Assembly: GCA_934446565.1 (NCBI GenBank) | Contig: CAKSEO010000050.1 | Coordinates: 1-17,514 of the forward strand | Source of the DNA: an uncultured Oscillospiraceae bacterium | GTDB taxonomy: Bacteria; Bacillota; Clostridia; Oscillospirales; Ruminococcaceae | Direction: 5' to 3' | DNA length: 17,514 nucleotides | Shown: piece after piece, positions 1 through 8,239 of the stretch | How positions within the stretch are numbered: the first letter of the stretch is position 1 | How the letters are laid out: each line of letters begins with the position of its first letter | Made by a program: the position numbers and the translations under genes | The notes under the pieces: generated by a model | The model's database searches: none | Told to the model about the DNA's origin: nothing | Seen by the model: the letters and a program-made list of their open reading frames with translations, nothing else

Positions 1-36
1 TTTTATCACCCTTTTTTATTATACCATATTTACGTA

Positions 37-64
37 AAAAAGCCCAGCTTTCGCTGGACTTTTT
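37..64. terminator. Terminator-like hairpin, possibly bidirectional
   Basis: An A-run followed by the arms AGCCCAGC and GCTGGACT around a TTTC loop, with one C/A mismatch, ends in a run of five T (60-64). The flanking A and T runs would let it act on either strand. The gene it would serve lies outside the window on the left. The T-run is also the start of the next, longer palindrome. Confidence 0.5.
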
Positions 65-99
65 CGACAAGCTGAGGTCGATAGAAAAGCTATCGACCT
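57..99 (+). repeat. Direct repeat, left copy (43 bases)
   Basis: This block matches 278-320 at 40 of 43 bases without gaps; the only differences are the triplet AAG versus GGT in the middle. Both copies contain the small hairpin formed by GAGGTCGATAG and CTATCGACCT. The two copies bracket about 180 bases of other repeat sequence. Confidence 0.8.
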
Positions 100-114
100 C
101 AGCTTGTCGAAAAA
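60..114. repeat. Perfect 25-bp inverted repeat with 5-base loop
   Basis: Bases 60-84 are the exact reverse complement of 90-114, with AAAAG (85-89) as the loop. Both ends are T/A runs, so it is terminator-like in both directions, but the stem is much longer than a normal intrinsic terminator. Its 3' arm overlaps the beginning of the 68-base dispersed repeat (100-167). Confidence 0.8.
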
Positions 115-167
115 ATCGAATTTGCCTGCGAAGCGGGCTTTTGAAATCCGTTTTTTGCTCCGGGTTT
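100..167 (+). repeat. Dispersed 68-base repeat, copy 1
   Basis: It matches 15896-15963 at 66 of 68 bases without gaps; the differences are T116 versus A and T127 versus C. It contains a small hairpin, GCCTGC-GAA-GCGGGC, and the T127/C change keeps this stem paired (G-T versus G-C). At its right end begins a second, strong hairpin (150-182) that is complete only in this copy. It lies between genes, beside terminator-like hairpins, as does copy 2. Confidence 0.85.
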
Positions 168-182
168 CCCGGGGCAAAAAAC
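150..182 (+). repeat. 15-bp hairpin completing repeat copy 1
   Basis: Arms 150-164 and 168-182 pair around a TTT loop (one T-G wobble at 159/173). The 5' arm is inside the shared 68-base repeat; the 3' arm is missing from the copy near 15.9 kb, where the match stops exactly at the loop. Confidence 0.7.
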
Positions 183-262
183 ACTTCTATCCGCACAAGT
201 GTCTAGGCTACGCTGGCGACGGCTACGCCTTACGCTGTGCGCGTGGCGCGGATGTTCGGCGG

Positions 263-284
263 AAAAGTCACTTTAGTGACTTTT
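263..284. terminator. Terminator-like hairpin in repeat region
   Basis: Arms AAAAGTCAC (263-271) and GTGACTTTT (276-284) pair perfectly around TTTA, and the T-run extends to 285. It is symmetric and could stop transcription either way. It runs directly into the right copy of the 43-base direct repeat. Confidence 0.45.
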
Positions 285-320
285 TCGACGGTCTGAGGTC
301 GATAGAAAAGCTATCGACCT
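278..320 (+). repeat. Direct repeat, right copy (43 bases)
   Basis: This is the second copy of the block at 57-99 (40 of 43 bases identical). Unlike the left copy it is not followed by the CAGCTTGTCG arm, so the long 25-bp stem is not rebuilt here; only the inner 10-11 bp stem around AAAAG can form. Confidence 0.8.
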
Positions 321-340
321 GTTTTCCTCTTATAAAGCAA

Positions 341-364
341 CAAGGCTGCCTGACGGCAGCCTTG
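341..364 (-). terminator. Terminator of the ilvBNC operon
   Basis: A perfect 10-bp stem, CAAGGCTGCC (341-350) with GGCAGCCTTG (355-364), around TGAC. It starts 20 bases past the ilvC stop codon. On the minus strand the stem is followed by a T-rich but interrupted tail, so its strength is uncertain. Confidence 0.65.
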
Positions 365-384
365 AAAAGTTATTGAGATATCAA

Positions 385-1557
<1,173 letters not shown>

Positions 1558-2049
1558 TTAAACCCTTACGGTCGCTTCGCCCTTCTGCATGGCGATGGTG
1601 CCTGTGCGGACTACCTCCTTGATGCCGTAGGGGCGCAGCAGCTCCTCGTAGGTATCGAGGTTCTGCTTGGTGTCGGAAAGCTCGATCGTCATTGAATTGG
1701 TCGAGATATCCGAAATTTTGCCATTTGCTATCTCCGTGATGCTGATTATCTCGGAGCGCTGCTTTGGCGTGCAGCTGACCTTTATGAGCACAAGCTCGCG
1801 GGTGACCGCCGAATCGTTGTGCAGCGTCTTTACCTTGATGACGTCGATCAGCTTGTTCAGCTGCTTTTCTATCTGCTCGAGGGTGTACGCGCTGCCGTCG
1901 GCAACTATCGTGATGCGGGAAACGCGCTCGTCATCGGTCACGCCAACCGCAAGGCTGTCGATATTGAAGCCTCTGCGCGCGAACAGACCAGCAACTCTCG
2001 CGAGGACGCCTGCATGGTTTTCAACAAGAACTGAAATTGTATGCTTCAT
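1558..2049 (-). CDS. ilvN: Acetolactate synthase small (regulatory) subunit
   Basis: This 163-residue protein has the usual length and layout of the ALS/AHAS regulatory subunit (IlvN/IlvH). An N-terminal ACT domain starts with ISVLVENHAGVLARVAGLFARRGFNIDSL (residues about 5-33), the classic Val-binding feedback fold. The C-terminal small-subunit domain follows, with LVLIKV near residue 86 and the RPYGIKEVVRTGTIAM end. The protein binds the large subunit, raises its activity and makes it sensitive to valine. The gene begins 12 bases after the ilvB stop, preceded by a GGGGGT-type binding site, so it is cotranscribed and probably translationally coupled with ilvB. Nothing looks damaged. The choice of symbol between ilvN and ilvH is a convention. 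Confidence 0.95.
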   Translation of the reverse strand: MKHTISVLVENHAGVLARVAGLFARRGFNIDSLAVGVTDDERVSRITIVADGSAYTLEQIEKQLNKLIDVIKVKTLHNDSAVTRELVLIKVSCTPKQRSEIISITEIANGKISDISTNSMTIELSDTKQNLDTYEELLRPYGIKEVVRTGTIAMQKGEATVRV

Positions 2050-2061
2050 ATGCTACCCCCG

Positions 2062-3675
2062 TCACAGAATCGTCTTTTCGAAGTCCTCGACCGCCACCTC
2101 TACGAGGTAGGGCTTGTCGGACTCCAGCATGCGCTTTATAGCGCCGTCCATCTTTTCGGGGCTGTCCACCAGCTCGTTTGCGATGCCGTAGGCGTCGGCG
2201 AGCTTTGTGAAGCAGGGGCTGCCATCTATCGAAACCGCCATCAGACGGTTGTCGTAAGCCTTTTCCTGAAGCTCGCGCACCATTCCGAGGTAGTTGTTGC
2301 GCATTACGATGATCTTCACCGCAACGTCGTGCTGTACTGCCGTTGCAAGCTCCATCATCTGCATCTGGAACGAGCCGTCGCCGCATATCGCGACTACCTG
2401 TCTTGACGGGTCGGCGAGCTTCGCACCTATCGCCGCCGGAACGGAATATCCCATCGTACCCATGCCGCCGGAGGTAAGGAACCTGCCGCCGTTGATGGTG
2501 ATGTTGCGCGCCGTCCATATCTGATTCTGACCTACGTCCGCAACTACGACTGCGTCAGCCGGGAGCTGCTTGTCCAGGGCGTGGATGAACGCCTTGGGGT
2601 TGACGTACCCGGAGGGTGCGGGCTCTTCAGCCCTGTCCTCGCGGAAGCCGTCCAGCCAGGTTTTCCATTCGGAGTTATCAGCACCGCCCTTCACAGCCTC
2701 AAGCAGCTGCCCCAGAACGAGCGTAAGGTCGCCGACTATCGGGATATCAACATCGAGGTTCTTCCCTATCTCGGCGGGGTCTATATCAATATGGATAACC
2801 GTCAGGTCATCGCGCTGCTTCATCGCTGCAATCGCGCGGTCGCCTACTCTGGCGCCCATCAGTATGAGCGTATCGCAGGAGTTCACTGCGGTATTCGCAG
2901 CCTTGCAGCCGTGCATTCCGAGCATTCCGTAGAACAGCGGAGAGTCGGTCGGGATAGCTCCCAGGCCCATCATCGTGGATACGACCGGGATATCGGTCTT
3001 TTCCGCGAAATCGCGCATAAGCGCCGCTGCGTCCCCGGTGAACAGTCCGCCGCCGGCAAGGATGAGAGGCTTTTTAGCCTCCGCTATCGCTGCGACTGCG
3101 CGCTTTATCTGATTGCCGTTTCCGGTGCTGCTCGGACGGTAGCTCCGGATATCTACAGTTTCGGGGTACTCGAAGTCGATCTCGGCTTTCTGTACGTCGA
3201 ACGGAACGTCTATCAGAACAGGACCGCGCCTGCCGGTGCCCGCGATGTAGAACGCGCGCTTGAACACCTCAGCGGTGTCCTCCGGACGCTTGAGCAGGTA
3301 GCTGTGCTTTACGAAAGGCTCTGCAGAACCTGTGATATCCGCCTCCTGGAACACGTCCCTGCCTATCTGGTCGGAATTGACCTGACCAGTTATGACCACC
3401 ATCGGCACGGAATCCATATACGCCGTAGCGATGGCCGTTATAAGGTTAAGCGCGCCGGGACCGCTCGTCGCAATAGCGACAGCCGGCTTGCCGGTGATGC
3501 GGGCGTAGCCGCTCGCAGCGTGTCCTCCGTTGACCTCGTGTCGAACGAGGATATGACGGATATCAGTCTTGTATAATTCATCGTAGAACGGGCATATAGC
3601 CGCGCCGGGATAGCCGAAAACGGTAGAGATACCCTCGGCAGCCAGACACTCGGTCATAGCCTTAGCTACAGTCAT
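2062..3675 (-). CDS. ilvB: Acetolactate synthase large (catalytic) subunit
   Basis: This is the ThDP-dependent enzyme that joins two pyruvates, or pyruvate and 2-oxobutyrate, as the first common step of branched-chain amino acid synthesis. The N-terminal PYR domain holds the cofactor-activating Glu47 in RHEVNGGHAASGYAR. The ThDP/Mg motif starts with GDGS at residue 432 and ends with RNN about 27 residues later. The start used here gives 537 residues (MTVAKAMTEC) and has TAAGG about 6 bases upstream. The frame stays open back to a GTG at 3735, and an ATG at 3708 has a GGA directly against it with no spacing. The extra N-terminal residues would be basic and unlike the family, so the internal start is preferred. 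It heads the operon with ilvN and ilvC. Confidence 0.95.
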   Translation of the reverse strand: MTVAKAMTECLAAEGISTVFGYPGAAICPFYDELYKTDIRHILVRHEVNGGHAASGYARITGKPAVAIATSGPGALNLITAIATAYMDSVPMVVITGQVNSDQIGRDVFQEADITGSAEPFVKHSYLLKRPEDTAEVFKRAFYIAGTGRRGPVLIDVPFDVQKAEIDFEYPETVDIRSYRPSSTGNGNQIKRAVAAIAEAKKPLILAGGGLFTGDAAALMRDFAEKTDIPVVSTMMGLGAIPTDSPLFYGMLGMHGCKAANTAVNSCDTLILMGARVGDRAIAAMKQRDDLTVIHIDIDPAEIGKNLDVDIPIVGDLTLVLGQLLEAVKGGADNSEWKTWLDGFREDRAEEPAPSGYVNPKAFIHALDKQLPADAVVVADVGQNQIWTARNITINGGRFLTSGGMGTMGYSVPAAIGAKLADPSRQVVAICGDGSFQMQMMELATAVQHDVAVKIIVMRNNYLGMVRELQEKAYDNRLMAVSIDGSPCFTKLADAYGIANELVDSPEKMDGAIKRMLESDKPYLVEVAVEDFEKTIL

Positions 3676-3758
3676 GCGAACCTTACTCAAACTCTGAAAC
3701 ATTCCTTTCGGACGCCGCCCCATGGCAGCGCACACATTTCAATATTAGATACATCATC

Positions 3759-3787
3759 ATTATATCAAACAACACCGCACTTGTCAA
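3759..3787 (-). promoter_or_regulatory. Consensus sigma-A promoter of ilvBNC
   Basis: Reading the minus strand, TTGACA (3787-3782) and TATAAT (3764-3759) are separated by exactly 17 bases, so both boxes match consensus fully. Transcription would start near 3752, about 75 bases before the chosen ilvB start. This is too short for a T-box leader and I see no terminator hairpin in it; a hairpin of CGCTGCC with GGCGGCG near 3715-3732 has no T-run. Confidence 0.85.
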
Positions 3788-3879
3788 GAGAAATATGCGA
3801 AAAAAGCTCACGTTTTGTCACACTTTGAGGTTAGGCGGGAATAAGGCGCGGATCTTACGCCGCAAACGGCAGAGAAAAT

Positions 3880-3906
3880 CCCCTTTGCAGGGTCTCTGCA
3901 AAGGGG
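3880..3906 (-). terminator. Terminator of the GNAT/kinase operon
   Basis: An 11-bp perfect stem, CCCCTTTGCAG (3880-3890) with CTGCAAAGGGG (3896-3906), 12 bases past the kinase stop codon. On the minus strand it is followed by ATTTTCTC, a short T-run. Confidence 0.7.
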
Positions 3907-3918
3907 ACGGTACACGCA

Positions 3919-5406
3919 TTATTCCTGCATTTCAGCAGGTTTTGTCAATTTGTGAAAACGCTCCAGCGCCGCCTGGGATCTTTCGCGCTCCTGCGGATGG
4001 TATTCCCGTGTGAGCTGAGAGTCTGCGAGGATACGCCGCGCTTCGGTCAGGTCATGCACCTCTCCCAGGGCGATGAGCGTGGAAATGCCGCTGCCGAGCG
4101 CTGTAGCCTCCTGCGGTCCTGCGACTACGGATATACCTGCAGCATCCGCTGTGAGCTGGCAAAGCAGGCTGTCCCCGGCGCCTTTTCCAACGATGTAAAG
4201 CCGTGATGGAACGGTACCCGTAAACTCCGCCGTTTCACGGAAAGACAGCGCAAATTCGCATGCAATGCTCTGATAAATGGAGCGCATGACCTCACCCGGC
4301 GTCATGGGCACTGGCTGAGCCGTTCTGCGGCAGTATTCCTGAACTTTCGGGGGAATGTCGTCCGGCAGTGCGAATTCCGGCGCGGTGACGTCGATAAAGC
4401 TCAAAAATGGAGCTGTTTCCCGCGCCAGGCTTTCCAGGTCGGCAGGGCTATACCCTGCGCACCGCGTGGAGTTGTACCAGCGACGGCTTTCCTGGATCAG
4501 CCCGAGCCCCGCTATTTCCTTAGCGAGCATTGACTTCCCGCCGTATCCGCCATCGTTGGAAAATCCCCGGGAAAACGCCTGTTCAGTCGCGACTGGTCTG
4601 CGCAATTCAGTTCCGCATCGCGCACGGACGCCGCAGTTAACGAACACATACTTATCTTCCTGTGCAGGAACCGCCAGCGCCTCCGACGCAAGTTCGTTCG
4701 ACGCACAGGCGTACACCGGCACCGGCTCGATGCGGAATTCGTCCGCGAGTTCCTGTTTCATTGTTCCGTAGCGCTCTCCAGGCTGGATAAGCGGCTGGAA
4801 AATGCGTTTCGGGATACCCAGCGCCTCTATCAGGTGCAGGTTCCATCCCCGGGATTTCTGGTCTATAAGCTGCGACGTGACCGCCGTTGTGAACTCGCTG
4901 CGGCACTCCCCGGTCAGGAAATACGCGAACAGGTCGGGTATCATCAACAGCTTTTCCGCGCGGAATATTGCGTTCTTCTCGTGCCTTACCAGATAATTCA
5001 GCTGAAACAGCGTGTCTGCCGCCTCAGGCTGTACGCCGCTCTGTTTGAAAAGCTGTTCAGCCGGGATAGCCGCGCAGACCTCCTCCATCATGCCGTCCGT
5101 GCGGCCGTCCCGGAAGTGCACAGGCTTTTCCAGCAACTCGCCATCCTGACCTATCAGCCCGAAATCACCGCCCCACGCATCTATGCTTATCGCGTCAAAG
5201 CCGCCGTTGAACACACCGAAGCTTATCGCGATCTTCATTTGCTCCCACAGCTCGTCGATATCCCAGCGTAGATGCCCATCCTCAGTCATGGGGACGTTCG
5301 GAAAACGGTGTATCTCCTCCAGCGTGAAATCGCCGTCATCGCAGCGGCAGAGCAATGCGCGGGCAATAGTCACGCCCAGGTCAAAAACTAATACGGTCTT
5401 AGGCAT
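3919..5406 (-). CDS. Rhamnulokinase-family (FGGY) protein, probably catalytically dead
   Basis: The 495-residue protein aligns over its full length with L-rhamnulokinase (RhaB), which phosphorylates L-rhamnulose: SIDAWGGDFGLIGQDG and the RDGRTDGMMEEV block near residues 74-110 correspond to the family's IDTWGVDF and RDSRTNG. However, the positions needed for catalysis are changed. The catalytic base motif SHDTAS is SNELAS (Asn237, Glu238). The ATP-phosphate motif SSGTWS is NCGVRA (257-262). The adenosine motif GGGCQN is GKGAGD. The first phosphate loop DLGASSGR is DLGVTIAR. There is no frameshift or stop, and AGGAG lies 6-7 bases before the ATG, so it should be expressed. It follows the GNAT gene by 12 bases. 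No rhamnose isomerase, aldolase or transporter is nearby. A changed specificity is possible, but a pseudokinase role seems more likely. Confidence 0.8.
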   Translation of the reverse strand: MPKTVLVFDLGVTIARALLCRCDDGDFTLEEIHRFPNVPMTEDGHLRWDIDELWEQMKIAISFGVFNGGFDAISIDAWGGDFGLIGQDGELLEKPVHFRDGRTDGMMEEVCAAIPAEQLFKQSGVQPEAADTLFQLNYLVRHEKNAIFRAEKLLMIPDLFAYFLTGECRSEFTTAVTSQLIDQKSRGWNLHLIEALGIPKRIFQPLIQPGERYGTMKQELADEFRIEPVPVYACASNELASEALAVPAQEDKYVFVNCGVRARCGTELRRPVATEQAFSRGFSNDGGYGGKSMLAKEIAGLGLIQESRRWYNSTRCAGYSPADLESLARETAPFLSFIDVTAPEFALPDDIPPKVQEYCRRTAQPVPMTPGEVMRSIYQSIACEFALSFRETAEFTGTVPSRLYIVGKGAGDSLLCQLTADAAGISVVAGPQEATALGSGISTLIALGEVHDLTEARRILADSQLTREYHPQERERSQAALERFHKLTKPAEMQE

Positions 5407-5418
5407 AAAAAACTCCTG

Positions 5419-5937
5419 TTAAATCTTCTTCTCAAGTCCGACCAGCTTCACGCCGGACAGCCCATTGAACGTGCAGGGGACTATCGCGGCTTCCCGCCAG
5501 CCGTGCTTTGCATACATCGCACGCGCCGCAGCGTTGTGCGCGTTAGTGTCGATGCGCAGTATATGACAGCCGTGCTCCAGCGCGTATTCCTCGTAGAACT
5601 CCAGGAACGCCCGGGCATAGCCGCGTCCGTTCGCGGAGGGCTCCACCACCAGCGTGTGCAGCACCCAAACATCTCCAGCGGTCTTATAGAGCCAGTCGAT
5701 GTCGGCGTACTCCGAGACCTGCTCCCGGTTTATCCTGCCTGCGGCGAGTACTTCCCCGCCGTCCTCCAGCACGAACATATCCCCCAGCGTTACCGCCGTT
5801 TCAGCGGTCGCGCGCACCGGGTATACCCCGCGCCGCCAGCCGATGGTCATCCTGCCGGCTTCTTCCTCATCGTGGATATGGTCGTATATCGAAGCTATTG
5901 CGTCGATATCGTTTTCTGTCGCTTTTCTTATGTTCAT
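5419..5937 (-). CDS. GNAT-family N-acetyltransferase
   Basis: A 172-residue single-domain acetyltransferase that would move the acetyl group of acetyl-CoA to an unknown amine. Motif A is clear at residues 95-116: HTLVVEPSANGRGYARAFLE, with the NGRGYA pyrophosphate loop. The C-terminal motif B, TNAHNAAARAMYAKHGW, is typical of the RimI-like branch. The N-terminus MNIRKATENDIDAIASIYD is also standard. An AGAGGT binding site lies 7 bases before the ATG. It is the first gene of a two-gene unit with the degenerate rhamnulokinase (12-base gap), but the substrate cannot be told from sequence. A protein acetylation or small-molecule role are both open. Confidence 0.9.
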   Translation of the reverse strand: MNIRKATENDIDAIASIYDHIHDEEEAGRMTIGWRRGVYPVRATAETAVTLGDMFVLEDGGEVLAAGRINREQVSEYADIDWLYKTAGDVWVLHTLVVEPSANGRGYARAFLEFYEEYALEHGCHILRIDTNAHNAAARAMYAKHGWREAAIVPCTFNGLSGVKLVGLEKKI

Positions 5938-6005
5938 AATCGGTACCTCTTTTATTTTGCCATTCTGTATCTCTGGACATATGGTTTCCCGACCCTTTAC
6001 ATATC

Positions 6006-6034
6006 ATTTTATCATGTATCTTCGCAAAAGTAAA
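6006..6034 (-). promoter_or_regulatory. Promoter for GNAT/kinase unit
   Basis: On the minus strand, TTTACT (6034-6029), a 17-base spacer, and TAAAAT (6011-6006) preceded by TGA, an extended -10. The -35 box matches consensus at 4 of 6 bases. Transcription would begin near 5999, about 60 bases before the GNAT start. Confidence 0.55.
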
Positions 6035-6115
6035 GGAATATCATGTGGTTTTCATTTGTGCAAAATCAACAAAAATCGTCAGCGTGATTTTTAATCTTCA
6101 CCCAGCCGCAACGAC

Positions 6116-6144
6116 TTGTAATATTCAGGATTTTGTAGTATAAT
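6116..6144 (+). promoter_or_regulatory. Promoter of the SNF2-like/HSP90-like operon
   Basis: TTGTAA (6116-6121), a 17-base spacer and a perfect TATAAT (6139-6144). Transcription would start near 6151, giving a leader of about 77 bases to the GTG start at 6228. Confidence 0.75.
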
Positions 6145-6227
6145 GATTACATGGATCACTATGGGACGGACTGGTTTTACAGTTTATCCCACAATGATAT
6201 ATCTACTGAACTACGGAGGTGCGCTAG

Positions 6228-8162
6228 GTGAGTGGCAATAGTTTGAAATGGATACCCCTCGAAGGGATGGAGCTTACCGCGGCTGAGCTTGCCCCGGCTG
6301 AAAAGCTGCGTAAATTCGGATTTTCGCTGGTATCATGCAGCTTCAGCTCTGAAAAGCTTACTAAAGCCGGGTTGTGCATATATGATGTGCTTATCGAGAA
6401 AGAAAACCCCAATATACTGGTCGTGACTTCTTCAAGAGAAATATACGGCTGGTATCGTACACTGATGACCGGTATCGGCGCAGATTTCAAGGTAGTCACC
6501 GGCGCTGCGAACGAGATCGTATTTTTCTCAGCCGACAGCTCCAATATGTATCTCTGCCCCAATTCCGCGGCTAGCCTGAAAGCTAAGATACCCGCCGATT
6601 TCCAGTGGGATCTCATCATCATCGACGACGAGCAGAGCCAGACCGCTCCGGACTACGCACAGCTCCGGGAGCTGTTCCCGTGGAAGTCCGAGCGCCTGCT
6701 GATGTTCACACAGGTCCCCGCGCAGAACGACGAGGAACGCGCTGCGCTGTCCGGATTCTTCAAGTCCGCGCTTGTTGACGGAGAGAGCTCCGAAATTTCG
6801 GACGATTTCGGTCTCACGCTTGAAAACGTTCCGCTGAGCTACGACAACCCCGTCCTGCTCGCAGGCGACAAGCATATCTGCGCCGGTGCGATGAACGTGG
6901 ATGTGGAATCCTACAGCTTTGACGACGCATTCGTTGCAGGGCTCCGCCGCCGTTCCGATATCCGCACAGGACTTCCCTCCTATAAGTTCGGAGGAAATAT
7001 CTTCGAGGACTACGACATCGAGGATATGAAGGGTCTGTACCAGAAAAATGTATACACCCCGTCTGACGTGTCAGAGCTCCGCGCTGTTGACAAGAAACTC
7101 GACTGTTTCCTGAACCTCACCGACAAGCTCTCCGAGGACGAAAACAGTCGCGCAATGATATACTGCTGCGACAGGAACACCATGGATTACCTGCGCAAAG
7201 CGCTCTCCGCGATGTACTCAGAGAGCCGCGTAAAAACCGCCCGCAGCGAGCTTTTCAGCAACAAGGACATCCTCCGCAAGCTGCAGGTGGACGACAGCAC
7301 AGTCTATCCTAAGTTCGTCCTCGCGATGGATGATATCGGCGTAGTCGGAGACGGTCTCGACCGCATAACCCACGTTTTCAACTACGAACTGCCGGATTCT
7401 GCCGTTCTTCTTGAGCGCCGCGTAACACGACATGGTACTGCGCACGAAGCTGACCGCCGATTCGTTTTCTTCAGCGATACAAACAAGCTTTTTGACAGCC
7501 GCATGCTCGCAAAGGTGCTCTTTGCAAAGCTCCCTAACGCATTCTGCGGCGATATGCCGGCACGGAATATCCTGCTGGATATTCCCGAAAAGGGCGCACT
7601 CATCTCCGAGATGATAACCGACCTCCGCTACGCGGAAAGCTACGCCAGCGAGGTAGACAGCTGCTACGACCTCATAAAGAAGATCAAGGCGGACTACGAG
7701 CTGCTCGGCGCTGGCAGTCTTGCGAACGCCCGCCAGCTTGCGGAATTCGCAGGGAAGCTGCTCGCAAAAGTTTGCAGGTTCTATGGCATTGACAAGAACG
7801 CCGCTCCCGAGGATATCGCGGCGGCAGCTGACAAGCTGTCCGGACTTTGCCAGGTGAGCGACGGAGCGCTTTCAGCCGTTCCCGCAGACGTGGTGGAGAA
7901 GATTTCGAATAGCCTTGACGCCGACCCGTCGGCACAGCCTTTCGGCGAAGAAGCTATTGCTGGTCTCGGGCAGGCGAAGCAGCATATAAACAAGCTGCAC
8001 AGCGGCAGCAACTACCACCTCATGGTAAAGAACGATATCCAGTCCCTCAATGACTGCATCCAGTACCCCGTGCTTTACAACATCTGGAAGTACAGAGTAC
8101 GCGAGCAGGACAGCGTCCGCTCTTTCAGGGACTTTATCAGGATCTACAACGACGGTATGTGA
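6228..8162 (+). CDS. SNF2/SF2 helicase-like protein lacking ATPase motifs
   Basis: The start is GTG, fixed by a perfect GGAGGT seven bases upstream; the protein has 644 residues. It keeps the outline of a two-lobe SNF2-type SF2 ATPase. Lobe 1: NILVVTSSREIYGWYRTLM (62-80) resembles motif Ia, WDLIIIDDEQ (127-136) sits at motif II, and LMFTQVPAQND (158-168) mirrors the family's LLLTGTPLQN. Lobe 2: RAMIYCCDRNTMDYLRKAL (about 308-326), then a block at 363-411 matching motifs V and VI, including DGLDRITHVFNYELPD. The catalytic parts are lost: there is no Walker A GKT upstream of Ia (SFSSEKLTKAGLCIYD instead), DEAH is DDEQ, and the QRxGRxxR arginine pattern is ERRVTRHGT. The last 200 residues are helical and unassigned. 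It is followed after 77 bases by the HSP90-like gene and probably works with it, perhaps as a scaffold or DNA-binding partner. The function is unknown to me. Confidence 0.75.
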   Translation: MSGNSLKWIPLEGMELTAAELAPAEKLRKFGFSLVSCSFSSEKLTKAGLCIYDVLIEKENPNILVVTSSREIYGWYRTLMTGIGADFKVVTGAANEIVFFSADSSNMYLCPNSAASLKAKIPADFQWDLIIIDDEQSQTAPDYAQLRELFPWKSERLLMFTQVPAQNDEERAALSGFFKSALVDGESSEISDDFGLTLENVPLSYDNPVLLAGDKHICAGAMNVDVESYSFDDAFVAGLRRRSDIRTGLPSYKFGGNIFEDYDIEDMKGLYQKNVYTPSDVSELRAVDKKLDCFLNLTDKLSEDENSRAMIYCCDRNTMDYLRKALSAMYSESRVKTARSELFSNKDILRKLQVDDSTVYPKFVLAMDDIGVVGDGLDRITHVFNYELPDSAVLLERRVTRHGTAHEADRRFVFFSDTNKLFDSRMLAKVLFAKLPNAFCGDMPARNILLDIPEKGALISEMITDLRYAESYASEVDSCYDLIKKIKADYELLGAGSLANARQLAEFAGKLLAKVCRFYGIDKNAAPEDIAAAADKLSGLCQVSDGALSAVPADVVEKISNSLDADPSAQPFGEEAIAGLGQAKQHINKLHSGSNYHLMVKNDIQSLNDCIQYPVLYNIWKYRVREQDSVRSFRDFIRIYNDGM

Positions 8163-8168
8163 TTTTTT

Positions 8169-8206
8169 CTGCATGGCCGGACCTCCCCGCACGGGGTCGG
8201 GCGCAG
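8169..8206 (+). other. Composite hairpin between the two operon genes
   Basis: Just after the first gene's stop codon, CTGC (8169-8172) pairs with GCAG (8203-8206), GCC (8176-8178) with GGC (8200-8202), and CCCC (8185-8188) with GGGG (8193-8196) around a four-base loop. There is no T-run after it, so it is unlikely to be a terminator; an mRNA-stability or translation element is possible. Confidence 0.4.
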
Positions 8207-8239
8207 TTAATTTGAAGTGCGGAGAAACGGGGCGTAATT

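Larger units (their letters stand above)
1..384. other. Gene-free repeat-rich region downstream of ilvC
   Basis: No credible protein gene is seen here. The segment is a chain of hairpins and duplicated blocks: a terminator-like hairpin (37-64), a 25-bp perfect stem (60-114), a 68-base dispersed repeat (100-167), a 15-bp hairpin (150-182), a GC-rich inner part (about 185-255) with repeated CTACGC words and outer complementary arms TCCGC/GCGGA, another hairpin (263-284), a second copy of the block at 57-99 (278-320), and the ilvC terminator (341-364). The open frame across 104-376 consists entirely of these repeats and is not considered a gene. Confidence 0.75.

Noticed and set aside
104..376. 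A 90-codon plus-strand open frame
   Set aside because: It lies wholly within repeats and hairpins, has no ribosome binding site and resembles no protein family.
2581..3576. A 331-codon plus-strand frame opposite ilvB
   Set aside because: ilvB has complete catalytic motifs; the antisense frame has no start signal or recognisable motif.
3676..3735. The longer N-terminus of IlvB starting with GTG at 3735
   Set aside because: No ribosome binding site suits it, the added residues are unlike the family, and the internal ATG has a better placed site.
3687..3737. A 16-codon leader peptide before ilvB as an attenuator
   Set aside because: It contains only one Leu and two Val, has no ribosome binding site and no terminator/antiterminator pair follows.
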